Source: Neocallimastix lanati (nom. inval.) (lineage: Eukaryota > Neocallimastigomycota > Neocallimastigomycetes > Neocallimastigales > Neocallimastigaceae). Taken from it: a stretch of 64,000 nucleotides of DNA. Location of the stretch: contig JACVTC010000007.1 of assembly GCA_016946835.1 (NCBI GenBank), positions 770,001 through 834,000 on the forward strand. Reading direction: 5' to 3'. This document shows, piece by piece, positions 38,857 to 53,400 of this stretch (within the stretch, counting starts at the first letter, position 1; each line of letters begins with the position of its first letter). The notes beneath the pieces are model-generated. The model was not told the origin of the DNA, did no database searches, and was given only the letters and a program-made list of their open reading frames with translations. Position numbers and translations under genes: made by a program.

Positions 38857-39689
38857 TTTTAGTTGAAGTATTTATTTAAAAATATGTACTAAAAAAAGAA
38901 AAAAGAAAAAGTAATAATATAATACTAAATAAAAAAATATATATATAAATATATATATAACAAAAACTATATGTTGTTTTCTATATTATAAATATTGTAA
39001 TAAATTAATAAATTAGAATATATATAAAGATATAAAGATATAAATAATAATAATAAAATAAATATAAATATTAAATTATATAAATTATTATTATTATTAT
39101 TTTATTTTTTTTTTTTTTTAAAAAAAAAAATAATAAATGTTGAGAAAAATATTTATATAAAACAAAATTTTGAATATAAATTGTTAAAAATAATAAACTT
39201 ACAAATCTTTATATTATTATTATTTATTTTATTGATTAAAATTAATAAGATTTAATAACAATTATTAAAAAAATTTTTTTTTGAAAGAATAAAATTTAAA
39301 TATCGAAAACCAAACAAAAAAAAATTATAAACTATAATCTATTAATTTATATAAAAAAAAAGTGAAAAGAATAACAATATAACAATTTATATTATATCAA
39401 TAATAAAGTATTATACTTTCAATTATTTTAACTTTTATAAAAAAAAATAGTAAAATAATTTAACTCTATGTGTTTTTATTTGCTGTGATTTCACAAAATT
39501 TTAAAGTTTTTAAACTTTTAATTATACATAATTGTTTTGTTTTTTATTTAAGGTATAAATAAACATTTTTTATTTATTTTGTTTTATTTTTTTTTTATTA
39601 AAATAATAATTAAAATTAATGTGATAAAATGGTAAAATGATTATGGGGTAAATATAATTTTATTTAACCTTTTATATCGAAAAAAATAT
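38857..39689. other. 5' flank of the C2HC-finger gene
   Basis: A/T-rich DNA that presumably holds the promoter of the minus-strand gene ending at 38856. No motif or further gene was seen. Confidence 0.6.
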
Positions 39690-40105
39690 AAAACAAATGG
39701 GTGTGGGGCATTTCGCCAAATTGCATTTCGCCAGGTTGCGTTTCGCCAATTTTTTTGAAAGCATGTGGCGTATTAAAAAAATGTGGCATTTCGCCAGATT
39801 GCTTTTCGCCAAGTTGCTTTTCGCCAAATTGAGAATTATTAAATAAATATATAAATAAATCAATAAATAAAATTAAATATTATTAATATCGCATAAAAAC
39901 AATTTTAAAAAAATATTTTGAATTAATATTTATTTATTTATTCATTTATTTATATCAATACTCTACTTGTCGAAATGCAACCTGGCGAATAGCAACTTGG
40001 GGAAATGCAACTTGGGGAAATGCAACATTTTAATACTACGCCACTTGGCGAAATGCAATCTGGCGAAATGCAATTTGGGGAAATGCAACTCTCCCAAAAC
40101 AAATG
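39690..40105. mobile_element. Foldback/MITE-like DNA transposon with iterated GCATTTCGCCA motifs, 10-bp TSD
   Basis: AAAACAAATG at 39690-39699 is repeated at 40096-40105 and flanks a 396-bp body (39700-40095). The body is a long inverted repeat. The left arm (39700-39835) carries six copies of a 14-15 bp motif GCATTTCGCCARRTT (starts 39709, 39723, 39738, 39786, 39801, 39816). The right arm (39965-40095) carries seven copies on the other strand (TTGGCGAAATGC and variants). GTGGCGTATTAA in the left arm also matches the right arm inverted. There is no transposase frame. TSD length of 9-10 bp fits Mutator-like elements, but other superfamilies are possible. It inserted between the C2HC-finger and PQ-loop genes. 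Confidence 0.8.
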
Positions 40106-40140
40106 AATAATAAATATTAATTATAAAGTTTTATCAAAAA

Positions 40141-40449
40141 TTTATAATGAATATGTTGCATTTCGTAAAGTGGCTTCAAGAAATATGGCTTATAAATTAA
40201 AATAGGTTCATAATTTAACCCACCGCATTTTAAATATATTTTTTAAATCAAATATTATATTATTTTAACAAAAATATTTAATATTAAAATACATCTTTAA
40301 AATTAAATGTTATTTTATTATTATTTTAGTAAAAATATTTAATGTATCTTTAAAATTAAATATTATTCAATATTATTTTATTATTTATTAAAATACGCCA
40401 TATTTCATATAAAGCCACATTCTGAAATGCAACACTCACTTTATAATTA
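40141..40449. mobile_element. Second, smaller inverted-repeat element related to the first
   Basis: The body 40151-40439 begins ATATGTTGCATTTCGTAAAG then TGGCTTCAAGAAATATGGC, and ends with the imperfect inverse, GCCATATTTCATATAAAGCC followed by ACATTCTGAAATGCAACACTCAC. TTTATAATGA (40141-40150) and TTTATAATTA (40440-40449) match at 9 of 10 positions and look like an aged target-site duplication. The terminal GTTGCATTTCG links it to the motif array of the neighbouring element. The interior is A/T-rich and non-coding. Confidence 0.7.
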
Positions 40450-40463
40450 TGATAGTTATTTAA

Positions 40464-40494
<31 letters not shown>

Positions 40495-40959
40495 TTTAAT
40501 AATTAATGTGTAATATTCATATATCAAACTTACTATTATAATAATAATGAAATAGATTATTATAGATTAGTTAATTTATGGTTGCGAAAAAAATTTATTT
40601 TTGTAAAAAATGTTAAAATATATATATATAAATATATGTTAATAGTATTACTCCAACAATCTTTTAGGGAAAAACTGAACTATATTTTTTTTTTTCCTTA
40701 GTCAAAAAAAAATATTATAAATTTAAAATTTTTTTTTTTTTTTATTTTTATATAATAAAAATATAAAATTTTTACTGACCATACATTATATTTTAAATTA
40801 AAATAACTATATTTATTAAATTCAATTTAATTATTAATAATAACTTTTTATTTAAAATAAAAATTTAATAATAAATTTAATCAAAAAATAGGTTGTCTGA
40901 AATAATTAATTTTTTATTGTTCAATATATATACACATATATTTATTGATTTAATTTTAT

Positions 40960-41343
40960 TTAATAATTTAAAAAATTATTATCATTTAAATTATCATCAT
41001 CGGCATCATCATTGTCTAAATTGCCTTCAGTTGTGAGTAAATAAGATTCTAAAAAAATATTCATTAAAAGAAAAGTAAAAATTGAATAAAGCAGAAAAAA
41101 GATCAAAAACTCTTAAAAGTGTTTAAATAAATAAATATTTTAAAGTAGATATTTTATTGCTTATAACATAAATTTTATTTTATTATTTTATTATTTTATT
41201 ATTTTATTATTTTATTATTTTATTATTTTTATTTATATATATATATTTTGTAGAATATTTATAATTAAAAATATTGTTAATATTATTTATCATTAATTTT
41301 GAGGAGGTTTTTAATTTTTTTAAAAAATCTTTTTTCTTTAACT

Positions 41344-41377
<34 letters not shown>

Positions 41378-42914
41378 CATTCTATGTCATTAAAATTTAA
41401 TCGCTACTTTCATTATTAATAAATGGTTGTTCTTGTTCTTGTTCAGTTTCTCCTGAAATGTTCTATTAATATTTAATAAAAATAAATATAAATATTAAAT
41501 ATAAAAAAATATTAGAATTAATACATATTTTTTTTCTTTAATATATTTAAATTTTATTATATTAGTAGTATTTAATATATATTTATATATATTACGTAAG
41601 TTGGAGTGGTATTAATATTCCAATAATGAATACATTGAAGAATAATTAAAAAGTCAATAAATAATTGGAAGAAACCACAGTATAAGAACTGAAAAGGTGA
41701 ATTATTTAAAAGATAATATCCTGTTTTGAAGGCATCCCCTAAAACCCAAGTTAATAATAACGTTTTACTAATAATATTGCCATTACAATTTATTTATTAT
41801 ACAAATATTCATATACCCAAATAAAAATATATATATATATATTATATATTATTGATTTATATAATAGTATATGTATATTTATTTATATAAAGTATATTGT
41901 AGATAATTTTAATTTTTATTATATAGTTTTATATAAAATTTAAAAAGTTTTTTTTTTAAAAAAAAGTATAATTATAGTATTATTAAATATATTAATAAAT
42001 TTATCATTTTATACCTGAAACCTTCAGATGAACGTTGTTCTCTAATTTTTAAAAGTTGAGGAATACCTAAGGTAGCCTCAATACCTAAAGCCAAGGCACC
42101 TAATGTATTAGCGTATGTTTTATTATTTAAGAACATAACGTTTAATAAAAATATAATGAAACAAAGCCATGTTAGAATAACCATATAAGCATTAAATGAA
42201 GACCAATTCCAGAATTTTTTCCAATATTTCTTGTTAAAAACATAGAATAAATTAAAGCTATAGAAATGACTTTCATCAAATTCGTTATTATTTGAATATT
42301 TTAAACAAATATTTAACAATATAATTTGCATTAATGACATGACAATAGCCTGGAATAATAATGCATAGTTAAAATGTTCTAATGTCCTATTTTTTTATTT
42401 TTAAATATCAATTTTTATTATTGAAATATATTCATCCAAAGTATATATTAATAAACACATTATATATCATAAAAAAAATTAAATAAATAAATAAAAAAAA
42501 GGAAGAATAAGAAAAAGAATATTAGTTTAGTTTGATATTATTATACAATTACACTATAATACAATCATCCATACCAGAAGAATATACGAATAATATTACT
42601 GAATAATAAAATTCCACAGATAGCTAAAGAAAAACCTTGTGATGAATGTGTCTTTTTTACAGTATAATATTGGTCTATATATCTTTTAATTAAATAATTA
42701 AAATTTATATACATATATAAAATTTAAAATTTAAAACAATAATTAGAAAATGTTATAAATAATTAATTTAATTATTATATTTTTCTATTGTGTAATAATA
42801 TTTTAATATATAAATATCATGAAATAACTTCACTACAATTTAATTAGACTTTTTTGTATGATATAATTACCCTATTATAGGACCAAAAACCATACCAACA
42901 TCAACAAGGAACAT
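40960..42914 (-). CDS. SLC66A2: PQ-loop membrane protein, SLC66A2 (PQLC1)/Any1 type, 5-6 exons
   Basis: Exons (minus): 42914-42871, 42682-42575, 42386-42015, 41767-41596 and 41462-41397 give 253 codons ending NESSD. If the donor at 41408/41407 (GTAGCG) is used, a further exon 41048-40960 replaces the last residues with an acidic tail (SYLLTTEGNLDNDDADDDNL then NDNNFLNY; 279 codons); both options keep frame. The first PQ-loop repeat reads GYIDQYYTVKKTHSSQGFSL; the second reads ALGIEATLGIPQLLKIREQR then SSEGFSKTLLLTWVLGDAFK, very like human SLC66A2. About seven membrane helices are expected. The yeast relative Any1 works at endosome/Golgi and counteracts phospholipid flippases. The canonical Pro of the first PQ motif is Asp here. 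Confidence 0.85.
41170..41230. repeat. Short ATTATTTT tandem repeat
   Basis: Tandem ATTATTTT units lie in the 3' region (or last intron) of the PQ-loop gene. Confidence 0.8.
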
Positions 42915-44562
42915 TTTTGTTTTATATATTAGATATAATAATTAACTTTTATTTGGAAAAACAATAAGTATTATGATAGACATTTCAATTTATTAAAGAC
43001 ATTTATACATATTAAAAATATTTACTTAAAAAGTATTACCTTTCTTTTTATTTTTTTTTTAAATAATTTTAATGTATTTTTCTTTCCTTTTTTTTTTTTT
43101 TTTTTTATTATTATTTTAATTCTAAATAATATAATATTTAATTGAGTTATTATAATAATTATTAAAATCTACTTTATTTTTAAATTATTATTTAAATTAT
43201 GAATTTATTTAAATTAATTATGTAATAATAATATTATTTCATTAGTCTTTTTATAAATAATATATATTTAATATAAATACTTTTTCTATTTTAAATTAGT
43301 GATTTTGTTTATTTTTATATAAATGATTAAGATTTTTCTTTTATTTATGTTTTATTTTTTCTTTATTTTTTCTTTTTTTTTTTTTTTTTCTTTTTTTTTT
43401 TTTAATTATTAAGAGAGATACAGATATATTAATATATAAAAAACAATTATTTATGTTAACTCTTAATGACAATTAATATATAGGTAATTGTAATTTTGTT
43501 TTAATTTTATGATCTTTATATAAATATAATGTATTATATTACATTATGTTAGATTTCCAAACTATTATTCCTTTCATCAAAATTACAAAAAAATTTTCGT
43601 ACGAAATGCATTAAATTATATATTATAAAACTTTATTTAATATTAATTATTCCAAATACAAATTAAATTAAATTAATTAATAATTATATTTATATATATT
43701 TATATCTTCGATATGTTTATATATTATAAATTTTGTAATAATTTTTAAGATTTCTTTCAAAATTATCAAATCTAAAATGATAAAAATTAAATAATTCATT
43801 ATAAAGTTCATTTAATTGTATAATTTATATATTAAAAATCAAAGAATTTCTCCATTATTCTTAATACTAATAATTAATAAACATTATTTTAAAATTATCA
43901 ATTATTAATTAATTTGATATAAATAGATTGAAAATAAAAATTAAAAGTTACTTAAAAAATAAATAAATAATAATAATAATAATAATAATAATGAAAGAAT
44001 AATAATAAAAAATTAATATATATAATTTATTGCTCTTATGTTAGAATCAGGAATATTAAAATAATAGAACAAAAAAAATTATTAGTACTGTAATTATGAG
44101 ATATAATAAAGATTATAATATATGAAATATAATATATAAAATAGTTTGATTTTATTTAAAATATATATATATGTTAATTAAATGAAAAAACCAATATAAT
44201 AATTGATGTTTGATATACATTTAAAATTTAATTGTAGAAAATGATATATATCTATAAAGTATATTAAATAAAAAAATAGATGATCTTTCTATAAAAATTA
44301 ATCATAATGTATATAATTTTTTTAATTAATTTTTGTTTTTAATTAAATATTAATATATTATATATATAAAACTAAATATGAACCAAATTTAAATAATTAA
44401 ATTTTATAAATAATAATGAATAAAATAATAAATAAAAGAATAGAAATAATAGTTTTTTTATTTTTTAAATAAAAAAAATTTTTTAATTAAATAATAATAA
44501 TTATTATTATTAAACAAAAATAGTAAGAACTCTTTTTAATTCTTTCTCCATTCAAACTATTC
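42915..44562. other. Intergenic region between the PQ-loop gene and TSR1
   Basis: About 1.65 kb of A/T-rich DNA with T tracts (43090-43110, 43372-43403). It is the 5' side of the PQ-loop gene and the 3' side of TSR1. No gene is visible. Confidence 0.65.
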
Positions 44563-47500
44563 TTATATTTCCATAACTTCATCTTCTTTAGATACAATAT
44601 ATTCCCCATCAACCTTTTCATCATTATAAATTTGAGTATTCCATTTAGGGAAAATTCTCTTATATAAATTCATACATACGGTATCTTGTTGATTGATTAA
44701 ACCATCAAATATACATTTCATGTAACCATGCGTACCTTTAATTATTTTAAAAATTAAAAAATTATTACATTATTTACTAATTATTATATTTATATATATA
44801 AATTGTTTTTTTGTTTTTGTTTTTGTTTTTTAATAATTTATTGTTTGCAATATATATTTATAATAATTTATTAATAACATACCAATAGATTCACGAATAT
44901 GACCAATATGGCCATATTTAGTTGTAAGTTGAATTGGTTTAAACCAATTAATATCATCTGGATTGAAGAACATGTAACGAATAACTGCCGATTTTCTGTG
45001 AATCTTGAATGGATAGCCAGTAAGAACAATCTTTTTAGCAATAATTCTATTAGTATCCATATTCAATAATGAACCAGTAGCAATTAAAGTTGGGAATTGT
45101 TCTTTATTTATTTTTAAAGAAAAAAAAAAAAAAAAAGAAATATATAAAATTAATATATATTTAATTTTAGTATTAAAGATTATAATATTGTAATATATAA
45201 ATTTAAAATATAAACTTGTTTATTTATATATATATATTAATAAATGATAAATTTACCAATATTTTCATTTTCATTGTATTTGAACATTAAAACTGGTGCT
45301 GGACCATAAGTAATTGGAGCATATGCTGTAGCAATAGTTGATCTACCTGGTTGAAGGAATCTTTCAGCTTTATGAACATTGTTTGTACCACCGCGAGTAT
45401 TAGAAGAGTAAATTGGTCTCATAACAAATCTTCTGAATCCACAATGAACAACAACTGGATCTTTAGCTTTAACGACTTCCTCACAATCATTATTCTTAGT
45501 AACAACATAGTTAACAATGCACATTTTTTGTTCGTGTGGCAATAAACTAAATACAATAAATGGCTTCTTTGGATTATAATTTTCTTTATATATTATTATA
45601 AAATTTAATTTTAATATATATAAATAATTTTCAAAACTATTAATAAATATTAAAAAAAAAAAATAAATAAATAAATACCATAAAGACTTGGTGGAACATT
45701 CTTAATATAGAGTGAAATTCTTCTACCTGGTTGAATGTAGAATTTTTCTTCATCTTCATCACTAACATTCTTCATAGCCTTGAAAATTTTGGCCTTTGTT
45801 CTCTTGAAATTTTCAAATTGGAAGATTCTTGAATAATCTACTGGAAGATTTTCATATGGATCCCATGGAGAAGTACGGAAACTACGTAAACCTCTATATT
45901 TTTGGAATCTTTCTCTAGCTGGAACATCTAACGGAGTATCAATTTCATCAGGGAATTCAAGATCCATATTAGCTTGATTTTTCTTTTCAATAAATTCTTT
46001 GTAACTAAATATAAATAAAATATTATAAAATAGTTTTTTTTTAAAATTTATTATTTTATTATATTTCATTTTATTCTTAACAATTTATAAATATATGAAA
46101 TTATTTAAAATAAATTTTGTTTCAATTAATAATACTTACGCTCTTTCTTCTTCTTCTTCATCAATTTCAGCATCAAATAAATCATCCTTAGTAGGAAGTT
46201 CAAGTTCTTCGAATTCTTCATCATTCACTTCTGGCTCTATTTCTTCTGGATCATCAATGTTATTTTGCCATTCACTAATTCTATTATTAAGAGAATCTTG
46301 ATTAATTTCCATTTTCATTTCTTCATCACTATAATCTTCTTCACTATCATTTTCATCTTCTGAATCTATAATCCAAGCCGCTTGGTATGTGGAAGTACCT
46401 TTTGGTACTTTTCTAATTTCTTTAGTAGTACTCATTACCGATTTTGGAACAGAAATACCTTCCATATTACCCATATTTTTAACTCTTTCTTCGGCTTCCA
46501 TTAATTCTTCTTCAGTTGGCCATGTTTGTTCACCTTCTAATGGATCTGGTTCATTTTCAGACACTAAATCTTCTTGAATATTAGGGTCTGGATATAAAGT
46601 TCTTTTATATGAATTTTCATCCATAGACATACCATTTTTATTATTATGATCATGCCTTATATCTTCTTCAATTTTTTGAATTTGGAAATTGCCATAATTA
46701 TTCAAATAAACTAAACTATTAACAGAGAATTGTTGACCTCTAAGATTACCAGTAACCTTTAAAACACCTTCATTACGATCATAATCAATATCATCGCTTA
46801 ACATATAAGAATATTTTTCACGCCATACTAATTGTTTGGGAGTTTGCATAGTAACTTGTCTTAATAATGTTAAACAATCCTATTAATTATTATTATTTTT
46901 TATTTTTTTTTTTTAAAAAAATTATAATAAATTTTAATTTTGAATACTTCACTTTGTTGTAATATGTAATATAATTTACTATTATATAAAATTTTTATTT
47001 TACATTCTTTTCAGAAATTGAATATATTTTTTGTTCTCCTGGGAAGTGATATTCCATATAATTAGTTAAAGCTTTTTTAATTTCAGGTCTCTTCTTATTT
47101 GGAATTTTTTCCAAATGCTATTATAAATTTTTTTATATAAAAGCGAAACAAAAACAAAAAAAGGAAAAAATATATACATATATATATTTAATTAATGAAA
47201 TTAGAATATTAATTTATAAAAAAAATCTTACTTGAACTACAGTTAATACTGTTGGAACACCTTGAGATTTAATAGTTAATATTATAAGTTCACCAAATTT
47301 ATCAACTTCTTCTTCTGCAGATACTAAAAATAAAACATAATCTGCAACTTTTATTGAATCAAGAATTTCATTAACATTTCGTCTACATTGTATAAATTGA
47401 ACCTTTTGTTTGAAACGTTCAACACTTTTGTTATTATTAAATACATTATTTCATATTTATACATTTAAAATAATAATAACAATAATAATTATAATAATTA

Positions 47501-48065
47501 TAATAAAAATAATAACAATATAAATATTTAATTAAAATAAAAATTGAATTTGAATTTTAGTTTTAAATGATTAAATTGAAAATACAAATATTTAATATTT
47601 CAATTATATATACTTTAAAGTAACGGGTCTTCCATCATTATAAATTGGATATTCTTTTTCGACCGTTTCGAAAAAAATTTTGGTAACATCTACTGAATTT
47701 ACATCAACACATAAAGGAACAACAGCCTATTAATTTAAAATAATTTATTTTTTTATTTAATTTTAATTCAATTAAATTCTATTTAATTTATTTACAATTA
47801 ACTAAAATATAAATTTGAATGAAAGTCGAAAATCAATAAAATAATAATTTGAAAATTACAATTATTTTTGGAGTACCGTTAGTACCACTAAATAATCTAT
47901 TAATATTAATGATTTCTTGTCTTTTCTTATTTTGAGCAATTTTTGCAGCATTTCTTCTGTCTGCTTTCGAAATTTCATTCCTTTTTGCTGAATATTGAAT
48001 TGTTCTATTAACTTTACCTATTTTTTAATTTTTAATGATTTAATATTTTTTAATATATTAATGAG

Positions 48066-48137
<72 letters not shown>

Positions 48138-48281
48138 AAACATTGGCTATATTATAATAATATTCGAATTGGAACCTTTATTTTTAATTTTTAATTCGCC
48201 CTTCGAAGTAAACTTAGATTTAAATGGTTTATTGGTTTGTTTCAAAGAAGAACGATGATGAAATGAATCATCTCCTGCCAT
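44563..48281 (-). CDS. TSR1: Ribosome biogenesis protein TSR1 (40S pre-ribosome factor), 10 exons
   Basis: Exons (minus): 48281-48176, 48017-47860, 47726-47614, 47424-47232, 47117-47004, 46879-46140, 46004-45679, 45583-45257, 45101-44883, 44735-44563, giving 822 codons. The start [20 protein letters not shown], the AARP2CN region, the acidic middle (residues about 330-475) and the C-terminal EF-Tu-like/DUF663 part ([23 protein letters not shown]-type core; [20 protein letters not shown] then [12 protein letters not shown]) match Tsr1. It lacks the P-loop of its paralogue Bms1, as expected for catalytically dead Tsr1, which sits on late pre-40S particles and blocks premature joining. Intron 1 has an odd donor (GTTCCA) and carries a 71-base A tract. 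It diverges from PRP8. Confidence 0.92.
48066..48136 (+). repeat. Poly-A tract of 71 bases in TSR1 intron 1
   Basis: An uninterrupted run of A; on the coding strand it is a long poly-T shortly upstream of the acceptor of exon 2. It may be subject to length error in sequencing. Confidence 0.95.
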
Positions 48282-49901
<1,620 letters not shown>

Positions 49902-50440
49902 ATGTCATCAATGCCTCCTCCAATGGGAGGTTATCCAAGAAATGTATATATACCACCACAAAATCCAAATCAAAGGCCATATTATCCTCCTCAGCGACCT
50001 CAAACACAACTTCAAAGTCTTGATTTACCAGAGGATAAATTAAAAGAAAAAAGTATGAAATGGCAGCAAATGAATTCAAAACGTTATGGAGAAAAAAGAA
50101 AATTTGGATTTGTTGAACAACAAAAAGAAAATATGCCACAAGAACATTTAAGAAAAATCATAAAAGATCATGGTGATATGTCAAGTAAAAAGTATAGGCA
50201 TGATAAGAGAATTTATTTGGGTGCTTTAAAATATATACCACATGCTGTTTTAAAGTTATTAGAAAATATGCCAATGCCTTGGGAGCAAGTATTTATCAAA
50301 TAAAAAAAAAAAAAAAAAAAAAAAAAAATTAAAAATTATAATTATATATTTAATTTGTTTTCATAAAAATAAGAAAATAATAATAATAATAATAATAATA
50401 AAATAGAATAGAATTAAATTTATTAATTTATATTATAAAA

Positions 50441-50473
<33 letters not shown>

Positions 50474-53400
50474 ATTTTGTTATAAAATATTTTTATTTTG
50501 TAATTGAAAGGTTAGAGAAGTTCCAGTTTTATATCACATCACTGGTGCAATTACATTTGTTAATGAAATTCCATGGGTTGTTGAACCAATTTATTTGGCA
50601 CAATGGGGTACAATGTGGATTATGATGCGTCGTGAAAAACGTGATCGTAGACATTTTAAAAGAATGAGATTTCCACCATTTGGTATTTATTTTATTTTAT
50701 TAATTATTTTTCTTTAGTTAATCTTAAAATTTTTTTATTATAAATTTAAAATTTTTAAAATTCAAAAAATTAAAAAGTAAATGAAGTAAATAATAATTAT
50801 AAAATGAATTATGTTAAAATTTTCAATAATAATAGATGATGAAGAACCACCACTTGATTATGGTGATAATATATTAGATGTAGAACCATTAGAAGCAATT
50901 CAAATGGAATTAGATGAAGAAGAAGATGCAGCAGTATATGATTGGTTTTATGATCATAAACCATTAGTTGATACAAAGTTTATATGTGGTACTTCCTACA
51001 AGAAATGGAATCTTAACTTACCTATTATGTCTACTTTATATAGACTTGCTCATCAATTATTATCAGATTTCACAGATAAGAATTACTTTTATTTATTCGA
51101 TCTCAATTCATTCATAACAGCAAAATCATTAAATCTTGCAATTCCAGGAGGTCCAAAATTTGAGCCATTATATCGTGATATAGACCCAGTTGATGAAGAT
51201 TGGAATGAATTTAATGATATAAATAAAATAATTATTCGTCAACAAATTAGAACAGAATATAAAATTGCATTCCCATTTCTATATAATTCATTACCTCGTT
51301 CAGTTAAAGTTTCATGGTATCATTATCCAATTTGTGTATATATTAGAGCTGAAGATCCAGATCTTCCAGCATTTTACTTTGATCCAATTATTAATCCAAT
51401 TTCTTCAAGAACTATTGAAACTCATGTTAAAATATCACACGAAGATGAAGTGTTCGGTGATGATGATGAAGATGATGATTTTGAATTACCAGAAGATACA
51501 AAACCATTTTTAAGTGATACACCCTTATATACTGATAATACAGCAAGCGGTATTGAATTATACTGGGCTCCAAGACCATTTGATAAACGAAGTGGTCGTT
51601 CAAGACGTGCTATTGATGTTCCATTAGTTAAAAATTGGTATTTAGAACATTGTCCATCTGGATATCCAGTTAAGATTAGAGTTTCTTATCAAAAATTACT
51701 AAAATACTATATTTTAAATTCGTTGAAGCATCGTCCTCCAAAGGCTTTAAACAAAAAGTATTTATTCAGACAATTAGCTGCTACTAAATTCTTCCAAAAA
51801 ACAGAACTTGATTGGGTTGAAGTTGGTCTTCAAGTTTGTCGTCAAGGTTATAATATGCTTAATTTATTAATTCATCGTAAAAATTTGAATTATCTTCATC
51901 TTGATTATAATTTTAATTTAAAACCAGTTAAAACTTTGACTACAAAAGAAAGAAAGAAATCTCGTTTTGGTAATGCTTTCCATCTTTGTCGTGAAATTCT
52001 TCGTTTAACAAAATTAGTAGTTGATTCACATGTTCAATACCGTTTGGGTAATGTTGATGCTTTCCAATTAGCTGATGGTTTACAATACATTTTCTCACAT
52101 GTTGGTCAATTAACTGGTATGTATCGTTACAAATATAAATTAATGCGTCAAATTCGTATGTGTAAGGATCTAAAACATTTAATGTAAGTTGAGATAATAG
52201 AAATAGTTATTAAATTTTAAATTTTATTTTGAATAATTATTATATGCTTGACATAAAGTGAATATTAAGTAAGTATTATTGACATTCAATATAAAATATA
52301 TATATATATAAATTTTATTATTTTTCACAGTTATTATCGTTTCAATAGTGGACCTGTAGGTAAAGGTCCAGGTTGTGGTTTCTGGGCCCCAGGTTGGAGA
52401 GTATGGTTATTCTTTATGCGTGGTATTGTTCCGTTATTGGAAAGATGGTTAGGTAATTTATTAGCACGTCATTTTGAAGGTCGTCAATCAAAGGGTATTG
52501 CTAAAACTGTTACTAAACAACGTGTTGAATCTCATTATGATCTTGAATTACGTGCTGCTGTTATGCATGATATTTTAGATATGATGCCAGAAGGTATTAA
52601 AGCTAACAAATCAAGAACTATTTTACAACATTTAAGTGAAGCTTGGCGTTGTTGGAAAGCAAATATTCCATGGAAGGTTCCAGGTTTGCCAACTCCAATT
52701 GAAAATATGATTTTACGTTATGTAAAATCTAAGGCTGATTGGTGGACTAGTGTAGCTCACTATAATAGAGAACGTATTCGTAGAGGTGCTACTGTTGATA
52801 AGACTGTTTGTAAAAAGAACTTAGGTAGATTAACTCGTCTTTGGTTAAAGGCTGAGCAAGAAAGACAACATAATTATTTAAAAGATGGTCCATACATTAC
52901 TGCTGAAGAAGCCGTAGCTATCTATACAAGTACTGTTCATTGGTTAGAAAGTAGAAGATTTTCACCTATTCCATTCCCACCACTTTCATATAAGCATGAT
53001 ACAAAATTATTAACTTTGGCATTAGAAAGATTAAAAGAAGCTTATAGTGTTAAGGGTAGATTAAATCAAAGTCAAAGAGAAGAACTCGGATTAATTGAAC
53101 AAGCCTATGATAATCCACATGACTGTCTTTCTCGTATTAAGAGATTGCTATTAACTCAACGTGCCTTCAAGGAAGTCGGTATTGAATTTATGGATTTATA
53201 TAGTCATTTAATTCCAGTGTATAGTATCGAACCTTTAGAAAAAATTACAGATGCCTATTTAGATCAATATTTATGGTATGAAGCTGATAAACGTCATCTC
53301 TTCCCAGCATGGATTAAACCAAGCGATTCTGAGCCACCGCCACTTCTTGTTTATAAATGGTGTCAAGGTATTAATAATTTAGTTGATGTTTGGGAAACAG

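Noticed and set aside
39700-40095. Evenly spaced short repeats that resemble a CRISPR array
   Set aside because: The units are 14-15 bp, abut each other without spacers, occur in inverted arms, and lie in a eukaryotic genome inside a target-site duplication.
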